Notes under the pieces: generated by a model
What the model saw: the letters and a program-made list of their open reading frames with translations, nothing else
What the model was told of the DNA's origin: nothing
Database searches by the model: none
Part shown: positions 7,596 through 14,296 of the stretch, one piece after another
Numbering within the stretch: the stretch's first letter is position 1
How the letters are laid out: the number at the start of each line of letters is the position of its first letter
From: Gemmatimonadota bacterium
GTDB taxonomy: Bacteria > Gemmatimonadota > Gemmatimonadetes > Gemmatimonadales > GWC2-71-9
Length of the DNA: 14,296 nucleotides
Reading direction: 5' to 3'
Assembly: GCA_025360265.1 (NCBI GenBank)
Contig: JANYCP010000298.1
Coordinates: 1-14,296, forward strand
Program-made: the position numbers and the translations under genes

Positions 7596-8838
7596 CGCGA
7601 CAACAGCAGGGGTGCTTTGGGCGGCCCGGTGCGAGCGTTCGGGCAGATCCACACGAGGTCACGGCGCCGCACGCGCAGCCCGCCGGACCCCCGCTGTCAT
7701 CGTGTCAGGATTGGCGGCGATGATCATCGCGACAACCCAGTCCGCAACCGCGCAGCGCTTTACCGCAGTTGACGCCGCAATTCACGACGGCATCGCCACC
7801 GGTATTTATCCGGGCGCCGTCGTTGTGATTGGTCGCGCCGACACGATTCTCTATGCGCACGGCTACGGGCACTACACCTGGAGCCCGGCATCCCCCGCAC
7901 CAGACCCCGCCAACACCCGATGGGATCTTGCATCGCTCACGAAGATTGTCGCGGCGAGCAGCAGTGCCGCCGTCCTCGTGCAGCAAGAGAAGCTTGACCT
8001 CGACGCACCGGTGTCGCGCTACCTCCCCGATTTCGCCGGCGGAAAGAAGGGTGCGGTCACCGTGCGCATGCTGCTCAACCACACCAGCGGGATGCCACCG
8101 TACGTGAAGTTCTGGCTGTCGGCGCATTCCGTCGCCGAAGCGCGCAAACAGTTGGTGTCGACGCCGCTGCGTCGTGCGCCGGGTGTCAGCGCCGAGTACA
8201 GCGATCTCAATGCGATGCTCATGGGACTGATAGTTGAACGCATCAGTGGCCAGACACTTGAATTGTTCGCCGAATCTGCGGTCTTTCGGCCGCTGGGTAT
8301 GATGTCGACGCATTACCGCCCCACCCTTGCCGACAAGACCAACGCTGCGCCAACCGGCCGCTATCACGGGCAACCGGTTGGTGGCGTCGTGAACGATCAG
8401 AACGCCGTCGTGCTCGGCGGAGTGTCAGGACACGCGGGTGTGTTCTCCACCGGCCTCGACATGGCCAAGTTTGCCCAGGCCTGGCTCAAAGCCACGACCG
8501 ACAAGGGGAAATGGCTCACCCGCAATACCGTCGCCGAATTTTTCACGCACACACTCGCGAGCGGAACGCGCGTGCTCGGTTGGGACACACCGTTGCCACC
8601 AGGCGGCAAGAAAATGTCGTTGTATGGCAAATGCGCCACGACATCGACATACGGCCATACCGGGTGGACTGGAACGGAAATGTGGATTGACCCCGCGCAG
8701 AATTTGTTCGTGGTGCTGCTCACCAATCGCAGCTTCGCCCCCACGAATCCCACCGAATCATTTCTGCAGCTCAAGGAAGTGCGCGCGAAGGTGGCGGATG
8801 CGACGAGATCCGTAGTAGGCGAATGCCGGACGGGATGA
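7558..8838 (+). CDS. Serine hydrolase of the beta-lactamase/PBP (class C) family, exported
   Basis: The 426-codon ORF carries the fold's motifs: S126-L-T-K129 (nucleophile SxxK), Y214-S-D (the YxN position, with Asp instead of Asn), and H367-T-G369 (the KTG-like triad). This pattern is typical of esterase or D-aminopeptidase-like members rather than true beta-lactamases, so resistance is not implied. A signal peptide spans about residues 42-66 (two Arg, a hydrophobic core, then ATA before QRF). The start is uncertain. ATG 7558 overlaps the matrixin gene by 38 bp. GTG 7612 avoids the overlap but has poorly spaced ribosome-binding sequence. GTG 7702 would remove the basic residues. The long Arg-rich N-terminus from 7558 is unusual. 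The gene lies downstream of the matrixin gene on the same strand, so a two-gene exported-enzyme unit is plausible. Confidence 0.85.
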   Translation: MFSSPDRFAYNPDATTAGVLWAARCERSGRSTRGHGAARAARRTPAVIVSGLAAMIIATTQSATAQRFTAVDAAIHDGIATGIYPGAVVVIGRADTILYAHGYGHYTWSPASPAPDPANTRWDLASLTKIVAASSSAAVLVQQEKLDLDAPVSRYLPDFAGGKKGAVTVRMLLNHTSGMPPYVKFWLSAHSVAEARKQLVSTPLRRAPGVSAEYSDLNAMLMGLIVERISGQTLELFAESAVFRPLGMMSTHYRPTLADKTNAAPTGRYHGQPVGGVVNDQNAVVLGGVSGHAGVFSTGLDMAKFAQAWLKATTDKGKWLTRNTVAEFFTHTLASGTRVLGWDTPLPPGGKKMSLYGKCATTSTYGHTGWTGTEMWIDPAQNLFVVLLTNRSFAPTNPTESFLQLKEVRAKVADATRSVVGECRTG

Positions 8839-8964
8839 CGAGAGACGAGGGCCGCTAAACCGCCCTCGTCCTGAGCGAAGCGAGGGACCCACAGGCTCCG
8901 TGTGAAAAGAACTCTGGAGGTCCCTCGCCTACGGCTCAGGACGAGGGTCGTTACGTCTCGCGTC
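8837..8964. repeat. Nested REP-like inverted repeat between convergent genes
   Basis: The gap between two convergent stop codons is almost entirely palindromic. Outer arms GACGAGAGACG (8837-8847) and CGTCTCGCGTC (8954-8964) pair at 10 of 11 positions. Inside, CCCTCGTCCTGAGC (8863-8876) pairs perfectly with GCTCAGGACGAGGG (8934-8947), and CGAGGGACC (8881-8889) pairs with GGTCCCTCG (8919-8927). Each half is also a small hairpin, CCCTCG with CGAGGG. This layout matches a BIME, that is, two REP units in opposite orientation. It is likely to act in both directions as a transcript end or 3' stabiliser. Confidence 0.75.
8844..8870 (+). terminator. Hairpin after the serine hydrolase gene
   Basis: GACGAGGGC (8844-8852) pairs perfectly with GCCCTCGTC (8862-8870) around a 9-nt loop, starting six bases after the stop. 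There is no T-run, so it is not a classic intrinsic terminator. The stem shares its right arm with the larger palindrome, so the two folds are mutually exclusive. Confidence 0.4.
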
Positions 8965-8966
8965 CC

Positions 8967-9278
8967 CTAGTGCCCGAGAAACGCTCTAACTCGGGGATCC
9001 ATCTTGTCCGGCGTCCAGTACGGCTCCCAGACAATCTCCAGATCGACATCGGTGATTCCTTCCAAGTCCATCAATGTCTGTTTCACGTCACCGGTGATTT
9101 CTGCGCCGGCCGGACAGCCTGGTGAGGTCAACGTCATCTTCACGTGCGCCACACCGTCGTCGGTAATCGTCACGTCGTAGATCAGGCCGATGTCGATGAT
9201 GTTCAGGCCGAGCTCGGGATCTTTCACGGCGCGTAACGCCTTGCGCGCGACTTCGGGTGTTGGCAACGGGTTCGTCAC
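8967..9278 (-). CDS. sufT: MIP18/DUF59-family Fe-S assembly factor (SufT-like)
   Basis: This 103-residue protein is a stand-alone DUF59 domain, close to the family's usual length. Visible signatures are DPELGLNIIDIGLIYDV near the N-terminus, the conserved cysteine C55 in TSPGCPAGAEI, and a C-terminal WTPDKMDPRVRAFLG. In bacteria such proteins (SufT, PaaD-like) help mature or deliver Fe-S clusters, and they are often encoded with suf genes. Here the gene is not in the suf operon. Its GTG start at 9278 overlaps the RNase D stop in a GTGA junction, which implies translational coupling. It is the last gene of the minus-strand unit and ends against the REP-like palindrome. The family is clear; the specific SufT role is inferred from family and neighbourhood. 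Confidence 0.88.
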   Translation of the reverse strand: MTNPLPTPEVARKALRAVKDPELGLNIIDIGLIYDVTITDDGVAHVKMTLTSPGCPAGAEITGDVKQTLMDLEGITDVDLEIVWEPYWTPDKMDPRVRAFLGH

Positions 9279-10435
9279 GAATTCTCCACGGCGACACCTG
9301 GATACGCGGAATGCATCGCGGTGAGCAGCGCCGGACCAATCACTTCAATCTGCCAGCGGCGCACCTCGGGAATCTCGCGCAACGACGCGACGTCTTGCGG
9401 CTCCGCGCGCGCGATCGCCTCGAGTGTGCCGTTGGGACAGAGTACACCCGGGGCAAGCTGCAACTGCTCGGCGAGGGTGTTGCGGCCCCGCTTGAGCGCT
9501 TCGACGCGAAGTTCGCAGGCGGGATCGGGCGTGCGGCGAAGACCTCTCGGGAATCGCGGAAGTTCGGCCTCCGGCACCGCCAAGCCACGCGCAATCGCTG
9601 CGAGTATCTCGGCGCCGCGCCGTTCCGCGACATCGCGGCCAACCCCCTTCACTGCCGACAATTCGGCGATAGACGTCACCGGTCGCTGGGCCATTTCCAG
9701 CAGCACCTCATTGCCCATTACCCGAAACTCGGCGCGGTCCAGCGCGTCAGCCGTCGCTGAGCGCCAACCATGCAGTTCGCGCAGCACTGCCAATGCGCGG
9801 CGCTCCAACGTACGGGCACCTTTCAGTCGGAGGAAGTCGGCGAGCGGGTCGGCCGCCGCGGCGGTCCACCGCGTGCCCTCCAGGCGTTCGAATTCCTCGG
9901 TTACCCAGCTCAAGCGACCAATTTCGTCAAGTTTGTGTAGTAGTAGTGTTCGCAACTCACAAAGGTTGCGAGTGTCACCGGCTGCGTAGTCGAGCATTGC
10001 GTCGGAGAGTGGTCGGGCGGACCAATCGGCGCGCTGGAACCGCTTATCGGCGGTCACGCCGAAGTATTTCTCGAGCAGCGCGGCCAGACCGATTCCCGGT
10101 TCGTTGAGAAACTGGGCGGCAATCCTGGTGTCAAAGAGATGCCGTGCGTGGAACCCGAACTCCTTATCGAAAAGTCGCAGGTCGTAGTCGGCGTCGTGAA
10201 AGATCTTTTCGACGTTTGGGTCAGCGAGCAGCGCAGCGATCGGTTCAAGTGAGCCGACGCCGAGCGGGTCGATGACGGCGGTCAGGGAAGGGGTGGAGAG
10301 TTGAATCAGGTAGACGCGATCGTGGTATCGATGGAACGACGCGGCTTCGGTGTCGAGCGCAACAATCGGCGCTCCCGCCACCTCGGCGAGAAGTTCCTGA
10401 AATGTATCCGGACGATCGACGAGCCTCACGGTCAT
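9275..10435 (-). CDS. rnd: Ribonuclease D
   Basis: The 386-residue product is a DEDD-y 3'-5' exoribonuclease that trims 3' ends of tRNA and other small RNA precursors in E. coli. Catalytic residues fall at almost the same positions as in E. coli RNase D: D28 and E30 in ALDTE, D85 in DADYD, and Y150-x3-D154 in DYAAGD. A helical HRDC domain (about 205-285, with the VKGVGRDVAERRG turn) follows, then a second, more diverged HRDC-like region to the end. The ATG at 10435 directly follows the TAG of the upstream small ORF (TAGATG) with no clear Shine-Dalgarno of its own, so translation probably depends on reinitiation. The 3' end overlaps the SufT-like gene by 4 bp. Confidence 0.93.
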   Translation of the reverse strand: MTVRLVDRPDTFQELLAEVAGAPIVALDTEAASFHRYHDRVYLIQLSTPSLTAVIDPLGVGSLEPIAALLADPNVEKIFHDADYDLRLFDKEFGFHARHLFDTRIAAQFLNEPGIGLAALLEKYFGVTADKRFQRADWSARPLSDAMLDYAAGDTRNLCELRTLLLHKLDEIGRLSWVTEEFERLEGTRWTAAAADPLADFLRLKGARTLERRALAVLRELHGWRSATADALDRAEFRVMGNEVLLEMAQRPVTSIAELSAVKGVGRDVAERRGAEILAAIARGLAVPEAELPRFPRGLRRTPDPACELRVEALKRGRNTLAEQLQLAPGVLCPNGTLEAIARAEPQDVASLREIPEVRRWQIEVIGPALLTAMHSAYPGVAVENS

Positions 10436-10603
10436 CTAATCGCGCCGCTTGCCGACTTGTTCCAGGCCGTCGGCGATGTCTTCCAGTGCCTTGGCCAAGG
10501 TCTTGTAATACTCTGGATCAGGCGCAGCCGGCGTTCCCAGCGATGCATCAAGATAGAGTTTGCGCGTCAATCGTGCGGCGTGTCGGACGTAGTCGGTCGT
10601 CAT
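10436..10603 (-). CDS. Small 55-residue protein of unknown function, coupled to rnd
   Basis: A short ORF begins at ATG 10603 and ends with TAG at 10436, immediately before the rnd ATG. It has the best Shine-Dalgarno in the window, GGAGG (complement of 10609-10613), five bases before the start. The product starts MTTDYVRHAARLTRKLYLD and continues through a Pro/Ala-rich turn (GTPAAPDPEYY) into a second helix-like stretch (KTLAKALEDIADGLEQVGKRR). Two amphipathic helices joined by a turn are therefore likely. It has no signal peptide, membrane segment or cysteine, and I do not recognise a family. The strong ribosome binding site, clean codon structure and exact abutment with rnd argue for real translation. 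It may simply drive translation of rnd, or act with it. Confidence 0.72.
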   Translation of the reverse strand: MTTDYVRHAARLTRKLYLDASLGTPAAPDPEYYKTLAKALEDIADGLEQVGKRRD

Positions 10604-10608
10604 TGGAG

Positions 10609-10613
10609 CCTCC
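10609..10613 (-). promoter_or_regulatory. Strong Shine-Dalgarno of the 55-residue ORF
   Basis: GGAGG on the minus strand lies five bases before ATG 10603. It fixes the start of the small ORF and is the only clear ribosome binding site for the small ORF-rnd pair. Confidence 0.7.
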
Positions 10614-10634
10614 GTTCGGTCTCGGTGTAACGTA

Positions 10635-10712
10635 GCGGCGTGCCCCGCCGCGCCAGCAAAGAGGAGCGCCCGCCGAGCTGCGGCTCAAAGCCGCAATCCC
10701 AACGGGCGCCTC
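10635..10712 (-). other. Hairpin-rich stretch upstream of the small ORF-rnd-sufT unit
   Basis: Three stems can be drawn. GCGGCG (10635-10640) pairs with CGCCGC (10646-10651). TGCGGCT (10679-10685) pairs with AGCCGCA (10689-10695) over a 3-nt loop. The latter is enclosed by GAGG plus CGCCCG (10661-10664, 10667-10672) pairing with CGGGCG plus CCTC (10703-10712), with a two-base bulge. The gap from 10604 to 10810 holds no gene that I can support. On the minus strand this lies after ferredoxin and before the small ORF. It could be a structured leader, a 3' stabiliser for ferredoxin mRNA, or a dispersed repeat. It matches no riboswitch that I can identify by eye. Confidence 0.45.
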
Positions 10713-10810
10713 AGGTAGGCTTCAATTGTGATGGCGGTGACAGAGGGAGAGGTTCTATCGGGCCCGCCATAGTATTAGACGCCTGAAGGGCCAAATAGTT
10801 TCACACTTGC

Positions 10811-11074
10811 CTACTTATTCGGCCGTCCCGGCGGGGTGTCCGAATCGAAAATTTCCCGGTTCTTGGCGACGTACGGGCGCAACCCTTCGGGAACATCTTC
10901 CTCTGGATAGATCGCGCTCACCGGGCATTCCGGCTCACACGCGCCACAATCAATGCACTCATCGGGGTGAATGAAAAGCTGTTCCTCGCCTTCGTAGATG
11001 CAGTCCACTGGACAGACATCGACGCAGGCGCGGTCTTTCACGCCAATGCAGGCTTCAGTGATGATGTACGGCAT
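10811..11074 (-). CDS. fdxA: Seven-iron ferredoxin ([3Fe-4S][4Fe-4S])
   Basis: This 87-residue soluble electron carrier matches the Thermus/Azotobacter type of ferredoxin. The cysteine pattern is C9-x7-C17-x3-C21-P, C25, then C40-x2-C43-x2-C46-x3-C50-P. By family analogy C9, C17 and C50 hold the 3Fe-4S cluster, C21, C40, C43 and C46 hold the 4Fe-4S cluster, and C25 is free. The IYPEEDVPE segment after the second cluster is also typical. An upstream in-frame ATG at 11140 would add 22 atypical residues. ATG 11074 is preferred because it gives the conserved MPYIITEACIG start and has GGAG eight bases upstream. The redox partner is not apparent from the neighbours, though several Fe-S assembly genes lie within 3 kb. 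Confidence 0.93.
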   Translation of the reverse strand: MPYIITEACIGVKDRACVDVCPVDCIYEGEEQLFIHPDECIDCGACEPECPVSAIYPEEDVPEGLRPYVAKNREIFDSDTPPGRPNK

Positions 11075-11173
11075 TGCCACTTTCTCCGACGTTCCAGGCT
11101 GGTCTCGCGGCGCAGCGACATGCTCGCCGCGCCCGCGCACAGTAGAAACGCGCCCCGGTGCTGCGCAAGGGGG

Positions 11174-11575
11174 CTACTTCTTCGGCTTGCCGGCGACGAA
11201 CAACAACTTGCCCAATGTCGCCTCATTTTCGGGACATCCGCCGGACTTGAAGTCGAAGGCATAGCCGCCCCGTTCCTTGCGAATCGTGTAGTTCGCCGGG
11301 GTTTCGCAGCTCTGATCGGTATACGTCGCAACGCCGTCCTTCTGGAGCAGCTTGCCGGTGAACGTCAACGACTCCGGATTGCTGATCGTGAATGCGCCGC
11401 CGCCCTTGAGCACAAATGGCCAACCGGCGATGCCCACTTCGGCTGTCTTGGAGGTATCCCGGGCCTGAATCACGTAGTCGCCATTTGGCATCTGGATCGG
11501 GGCAGGGGTCTGGGCCCCAAGGGGCACCGCCAGGGCCGCAGTCGCGACGAGGGCAAAGGTCCAGCGCTGGCGCAT
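11174..11575 (-). CDS. Small secreted protein of unknown function
   Basis: The 133-residue product has a clear Sec signal peptide: MRQRW, then a hydrophobic core ATAALAVPLGA, with cleavage likely around 21-22. The mature part of about 110 residues looks beta-rich with many short strands and Gly turns. It has two cysteines, C90 and C114, which could form one disulfide in the periplasm. No catalytic motif or family is recognised. The ATG at 11575 has GAGGA about eight bases upstream. The stop is 99 bp before the ferredoxin start on the same strand, and the gene diverges from sufR across 184 bp. The location between Fe-S genes may be incidental, because an exported protein has no obvious role in cytoplasmic cluster assembly. 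Confidence 0.75.
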   Translation of the reverse strand: MRQRWTFALVATAALAVPLGAQTPAPIQMPNGDYVIQARDTSKTAEVGIAGWPFVLKGGGAFTISNPESLTFTGKLLQKDGVATYTDQSCETPANYTIRKERGGYAFDFKSGGCPENEATLGKLLFVAGKPKK

Positions 11576-11628
11576 GACGGAGATCCTCGCTGAGTGGTCG
11601 AACTGGACTGGAGGCTACCCCATTTTCA

Positions 11629-11645
11629 CCCCCGACGGAAGGGGG
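11629..11645 (+). other. Short GC hairpin in the sufR upstream region
   Basis: CCCCC (11629-11633) can pair with GGGGG (11641-11645) over a 7-nt loop, followed by TTT on the plus strand. It resembles a weak intrinsic terminator that could shield the suf promoter from plus-strand readthrough, but no plus-strand gene lies just upstream. The rest of the 11576-11759 divergent gap holds only the sufR promoter and the Shine-Dalgarno of the secreted protein. Confidence 0.25.
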
Positions 11646-11721
11646 TTTCAGGCCCAAACGGCACCTCGCAAGCCTTGATGGTTCAAGAAGCTACGGATTT
11701 ACACCAAGAACATTGGACGAA

Positions 11722-11750
11722 TTGACAACCCGTGCCAATCGGGGTAGGAT
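11722..11750 (+). promoter_or_regulatory. Near-consensus promoter of the suf operon
   Basis: A perfect -35 TTGACA (11722-11727) is followed after exactly 17 bp by -10 TAGGAT (11745-11750). The predicted transcription start is about 11756-11758, only two to four bases before the sufR ATG at 11760, so the mRNA would be almost leaderless. The AGGA inside the -10 could pass for a Shine-Dalgarno but would not be transcribed from this promoter. I could not find a convincing SufR operator palindrome overlapping it. Confidence 0.75.
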
Positions 11751-11759
11751 CTTCCCGCA

Positions 11760-12448
11760 ATGAGCACCCCGATTTCGACGCCAGAAACACCCCAGCAGTC
11801 CCTCGCCCCTACTGGGCACCGCGGCGCGCGTGCAGCCGTGCTGCTCGAGCTCAAGCGCGTTGGCGTGGCGACGGCGGCAACGCTGGCCGAGTCGCTGTCC
11901 TGTTCGGTTAACGCGGTGCGGCACCATCTCAAGGAACTCGAAACTGCGGCACTGGTAGGTCATGATCGTGTCGCGCACGGTGTTGGTGCGCCGCAGCACG
12001 CCTATCGTCTGAGCGCCAAGGGGCACGAGCTCTTTCCCGACCGATACGCCGACACCGTCTCGCATCTGCTCGATCACGTCGTGCAATTGCAGGGACGCGC
12101 GGCGTCAGTCGAAATGCTGCAGTCGCACTATGGCGCGCTCGCCGAACGCATTTGCACCGAGACGTCGCAGCTGAATGGCGACGAGCGCGGCGAACATATC
12201 GCGCGGGCACTTGCCGGCGAAGGGTTCATGGCGAAATGGCACCCAACGCCCGACGGCGGCACACTCGTCGAACACAACTGTCCGCATCGCGTCGTCGCGG
12301 AAAAATTTCCTGAAGTCTGCGCCGACGAAGAAGCGTTCCTCGCGCGCGCGTTCGGCGCCCGAGTCGAGCGTCAGTCGCACATTGCCGCTGGCTGCGGATG
12401 CTGCAGCTATCAGATCACCGTGCAGCCACCCGCGGCAAAGGGGTCCAC

Positions 12449-12452
<4 letters not shown>
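11760..12452 (+). CDS. sufR: SufR-type Fe-S cluster transcriptional regulator
   Basis: The 230-residue protein has an N-terminal winged helix-turn-helix (about 22-90; ATAATLAESLSCSVNAVRHHLKEL is the HTH core) and a C-terminal cysteine-bearing sensor region. C174 and C187 show the C-x12-C spacing of SufR. A GCGCC cluster (C212, C214, C215) near the end probably supplies a further ligand. Known SufR proteins bind a 4Fe-4S cluster and repress the suf operon when clusters are plentiful. The gene is first in the operon, directly downstream of the strong promoter, which fits autorepression. Its stop overlaps the sufB start (ATGA), giving translational coupling. A long acidic/Thr-Pro N-terminal tail (1-20) precedes the HTH. 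Confidence 0.9.
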
Positions 12453-13885
<1,433 letters not shown>

Positions 13886-13887
13886 AG

Positions 13888-13932
13888 GGGCACGGCTCGC
13901 CGTGCCCGTACTTGGGTTAGCCGTGCCCGTAC
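13888..13932. repeat. Palindrome plus direct repeat in the sufB-sufC spacer
   Basis: Two bases after the sufB stop, GGGCACGG (13888-13895) pairs perfectly with CCGTGCCC (13900-13907) over a CTCG loop. The 13-bp unit GCCGTGCCCGTAC occurs at 13899-13911 and again at 13920-13932, so the left arm can pair with either copy. This looks like a dispersed REP-type sequence placed inside an operon whose other junction is an overlap. It may reduce readthrough into sufC or stabilise the sufRB message. Confidence 0.65.
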
Positions 13933-13958
13933 CTCCGCGAATGGGGAGCGATCGTAGA

Positions 13959-14296
13959 ATGGCATTATTGGAAATCAAAGACCTCCACGCCACCGCCGGC
14001 GACACCGAGATCCTCAAGGGGATCACGCTGTCGATCGACGCCGGCGAGGTGCACGCGATCATGGGCCCCAATGGTTCGGGGAAGAGCACGCTGGCGCAGG
14101 TGCTTGCCGGTCATCCGGCCTACACCGTGACATCGGGTTCCGTCCGGTTCGGCGGCGAGGACCTGCTCGACATGGAGACGGAGGAGCGGGCCCACGCGGG
14201 AATGTTCCTGGCGTTTCAATATCCGGTGGAAATCCCCGGCGTGACCAACGCCTATTTCCTTCGCGCGTCATACAACGCGATCCAGAAGGCGCGCGG
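13959..14296 (+). CDS. sufC: Fe-S cluster assembly ATPase SufC (3' end beyond the window)
   Basis: The first 112 codons of an ABC-type ATPase are present; the gene runs off the window. Walker A is G36-P-N-G-S-G-K42-S-T, and the Q-loop glutamine is Q87 in AFQYPVEIPGV, a sequence characteristic of SufC. The signature and Walker B motifs lie beyond the edge. SufC binds SufB and SufD and uses ATP hydrolysis to reshape the scaffold during cluster assembly. ATG 13959 gives the standard MALLEIKDLHA start, with GGGGAG ten bases upstream. An in-frame ATG at 13941 would overlap that ribosome binding site and is less likely. It follows sufB by 73 bp across a palindromic spacer. sufD and sufS would be expected downstream but cannot be seen. 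Confidence 0.95.
   Translation, partial: MALLEIKDLHATAGDTEILKGITLSIDAGEVHAIMGPNGSGKSTLAQVLAGHPAYTVTSGSVRFGGEDLLDMETEERAHAGMFLAFQYPVEIPGVTNAYFLRASYNAIQKAR

Noticed and set aside
10731..10772. 13-codon plus-strand ORF in the gap before ferredoxin, as a leader peptide
   Set aside because: It faces the wrong way for the flanking minus-strand genes and has no run of regulatory codons.
10761..10792. GGCCC/GGGCC stem downstream of ferredoxin as its terminator
   Set aside because: Only five pairs around a 22-nt loop, with no T-run. Too weak to call.
11106..11131. 7-bp hairpin CGCGGCG/CGCCGCG between the secreted protein and ferredoxin genes, as a terminator
   Set aside because: The loop is 12 nt and no T-run follows on the minus strand. 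A stem this short is expected by chance in GC-rich DNA.

Overview
The window is GC-rich and densely packed with bacterial chromosomal genes. The gene content suggests a Gemmatimonadota-like bacterium: a GWxTD-domain lipoprotein, a Thermus-type seven-iron ferredoxin, a SufR-led suf operon, dispersed REP-like palindromes at gene ends, and several genes with no Shine-Dalgarno but a -10-like hexamer just before the start codon. This placement is inferred from gene content and was not tested against a database. Most of the window is conserved housekeeping sequence. I found no phage, insertion sequence, CRISPR array, tRNA or rRNA, and no convincing new multi-gene defence or metabolic system.

Layout. 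Bases 1-35 (minus) may hold the first codons of a divergent gene. Next on the plus strand are a GWxTD-domain lipoprotein (129-1556) and polA (1578-4421), which carries the motifs of all three DNA polymerase I activities. polA converges on an MMPL/RND-type exporter (4464-6713, minus) across a palindromic heptamer-repeat array. Divergent from the exporter are a membrane-anchored or secreted matrixin-like zinc protease (6792-7595) and an overlapping exported serine hydrolase of the beta-lactamase/PBP fold (7558-8838). A nested inverted repeat (8837-8964) fills the gap to the next convergent unit.

That unit is on the minus strand and reads a 55-codon small ORF (10436-10603), RNase D (9275-10435), then a MIP18/DUF59 (SufT-like) Fe-S assembly factor (8967-9278). 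Its genes are joined by TAGATG and GTGA junctions. Upstream of it lies a hairpin-rich stretch (10604-10810). Beyond that, still on the minus strand, are a seven-iron ferredoxin (10811-11074) and a small secreted protein of unknown function (11174-11575).

The right end holds the plus-strand suf operon: a near-consensus promoter, sufR (11760-12452), sufB (12449-13885, ATGA overlap), a palindromic spacer, and the 5' part of sufC (13959 to the window end). SufR probably senses cluster status and represses its own operon. SufB and SufC form part of the scaffold ATPase. The SufT-like protein and the ferredoxin nearby make the right half of the window an Fe-S neighbourhood.

The items most worth following up are the unannotated 55-codon ORF and its structured leader, the candidate leaderless genes, and four different palindromic elements in intergenic gaps.
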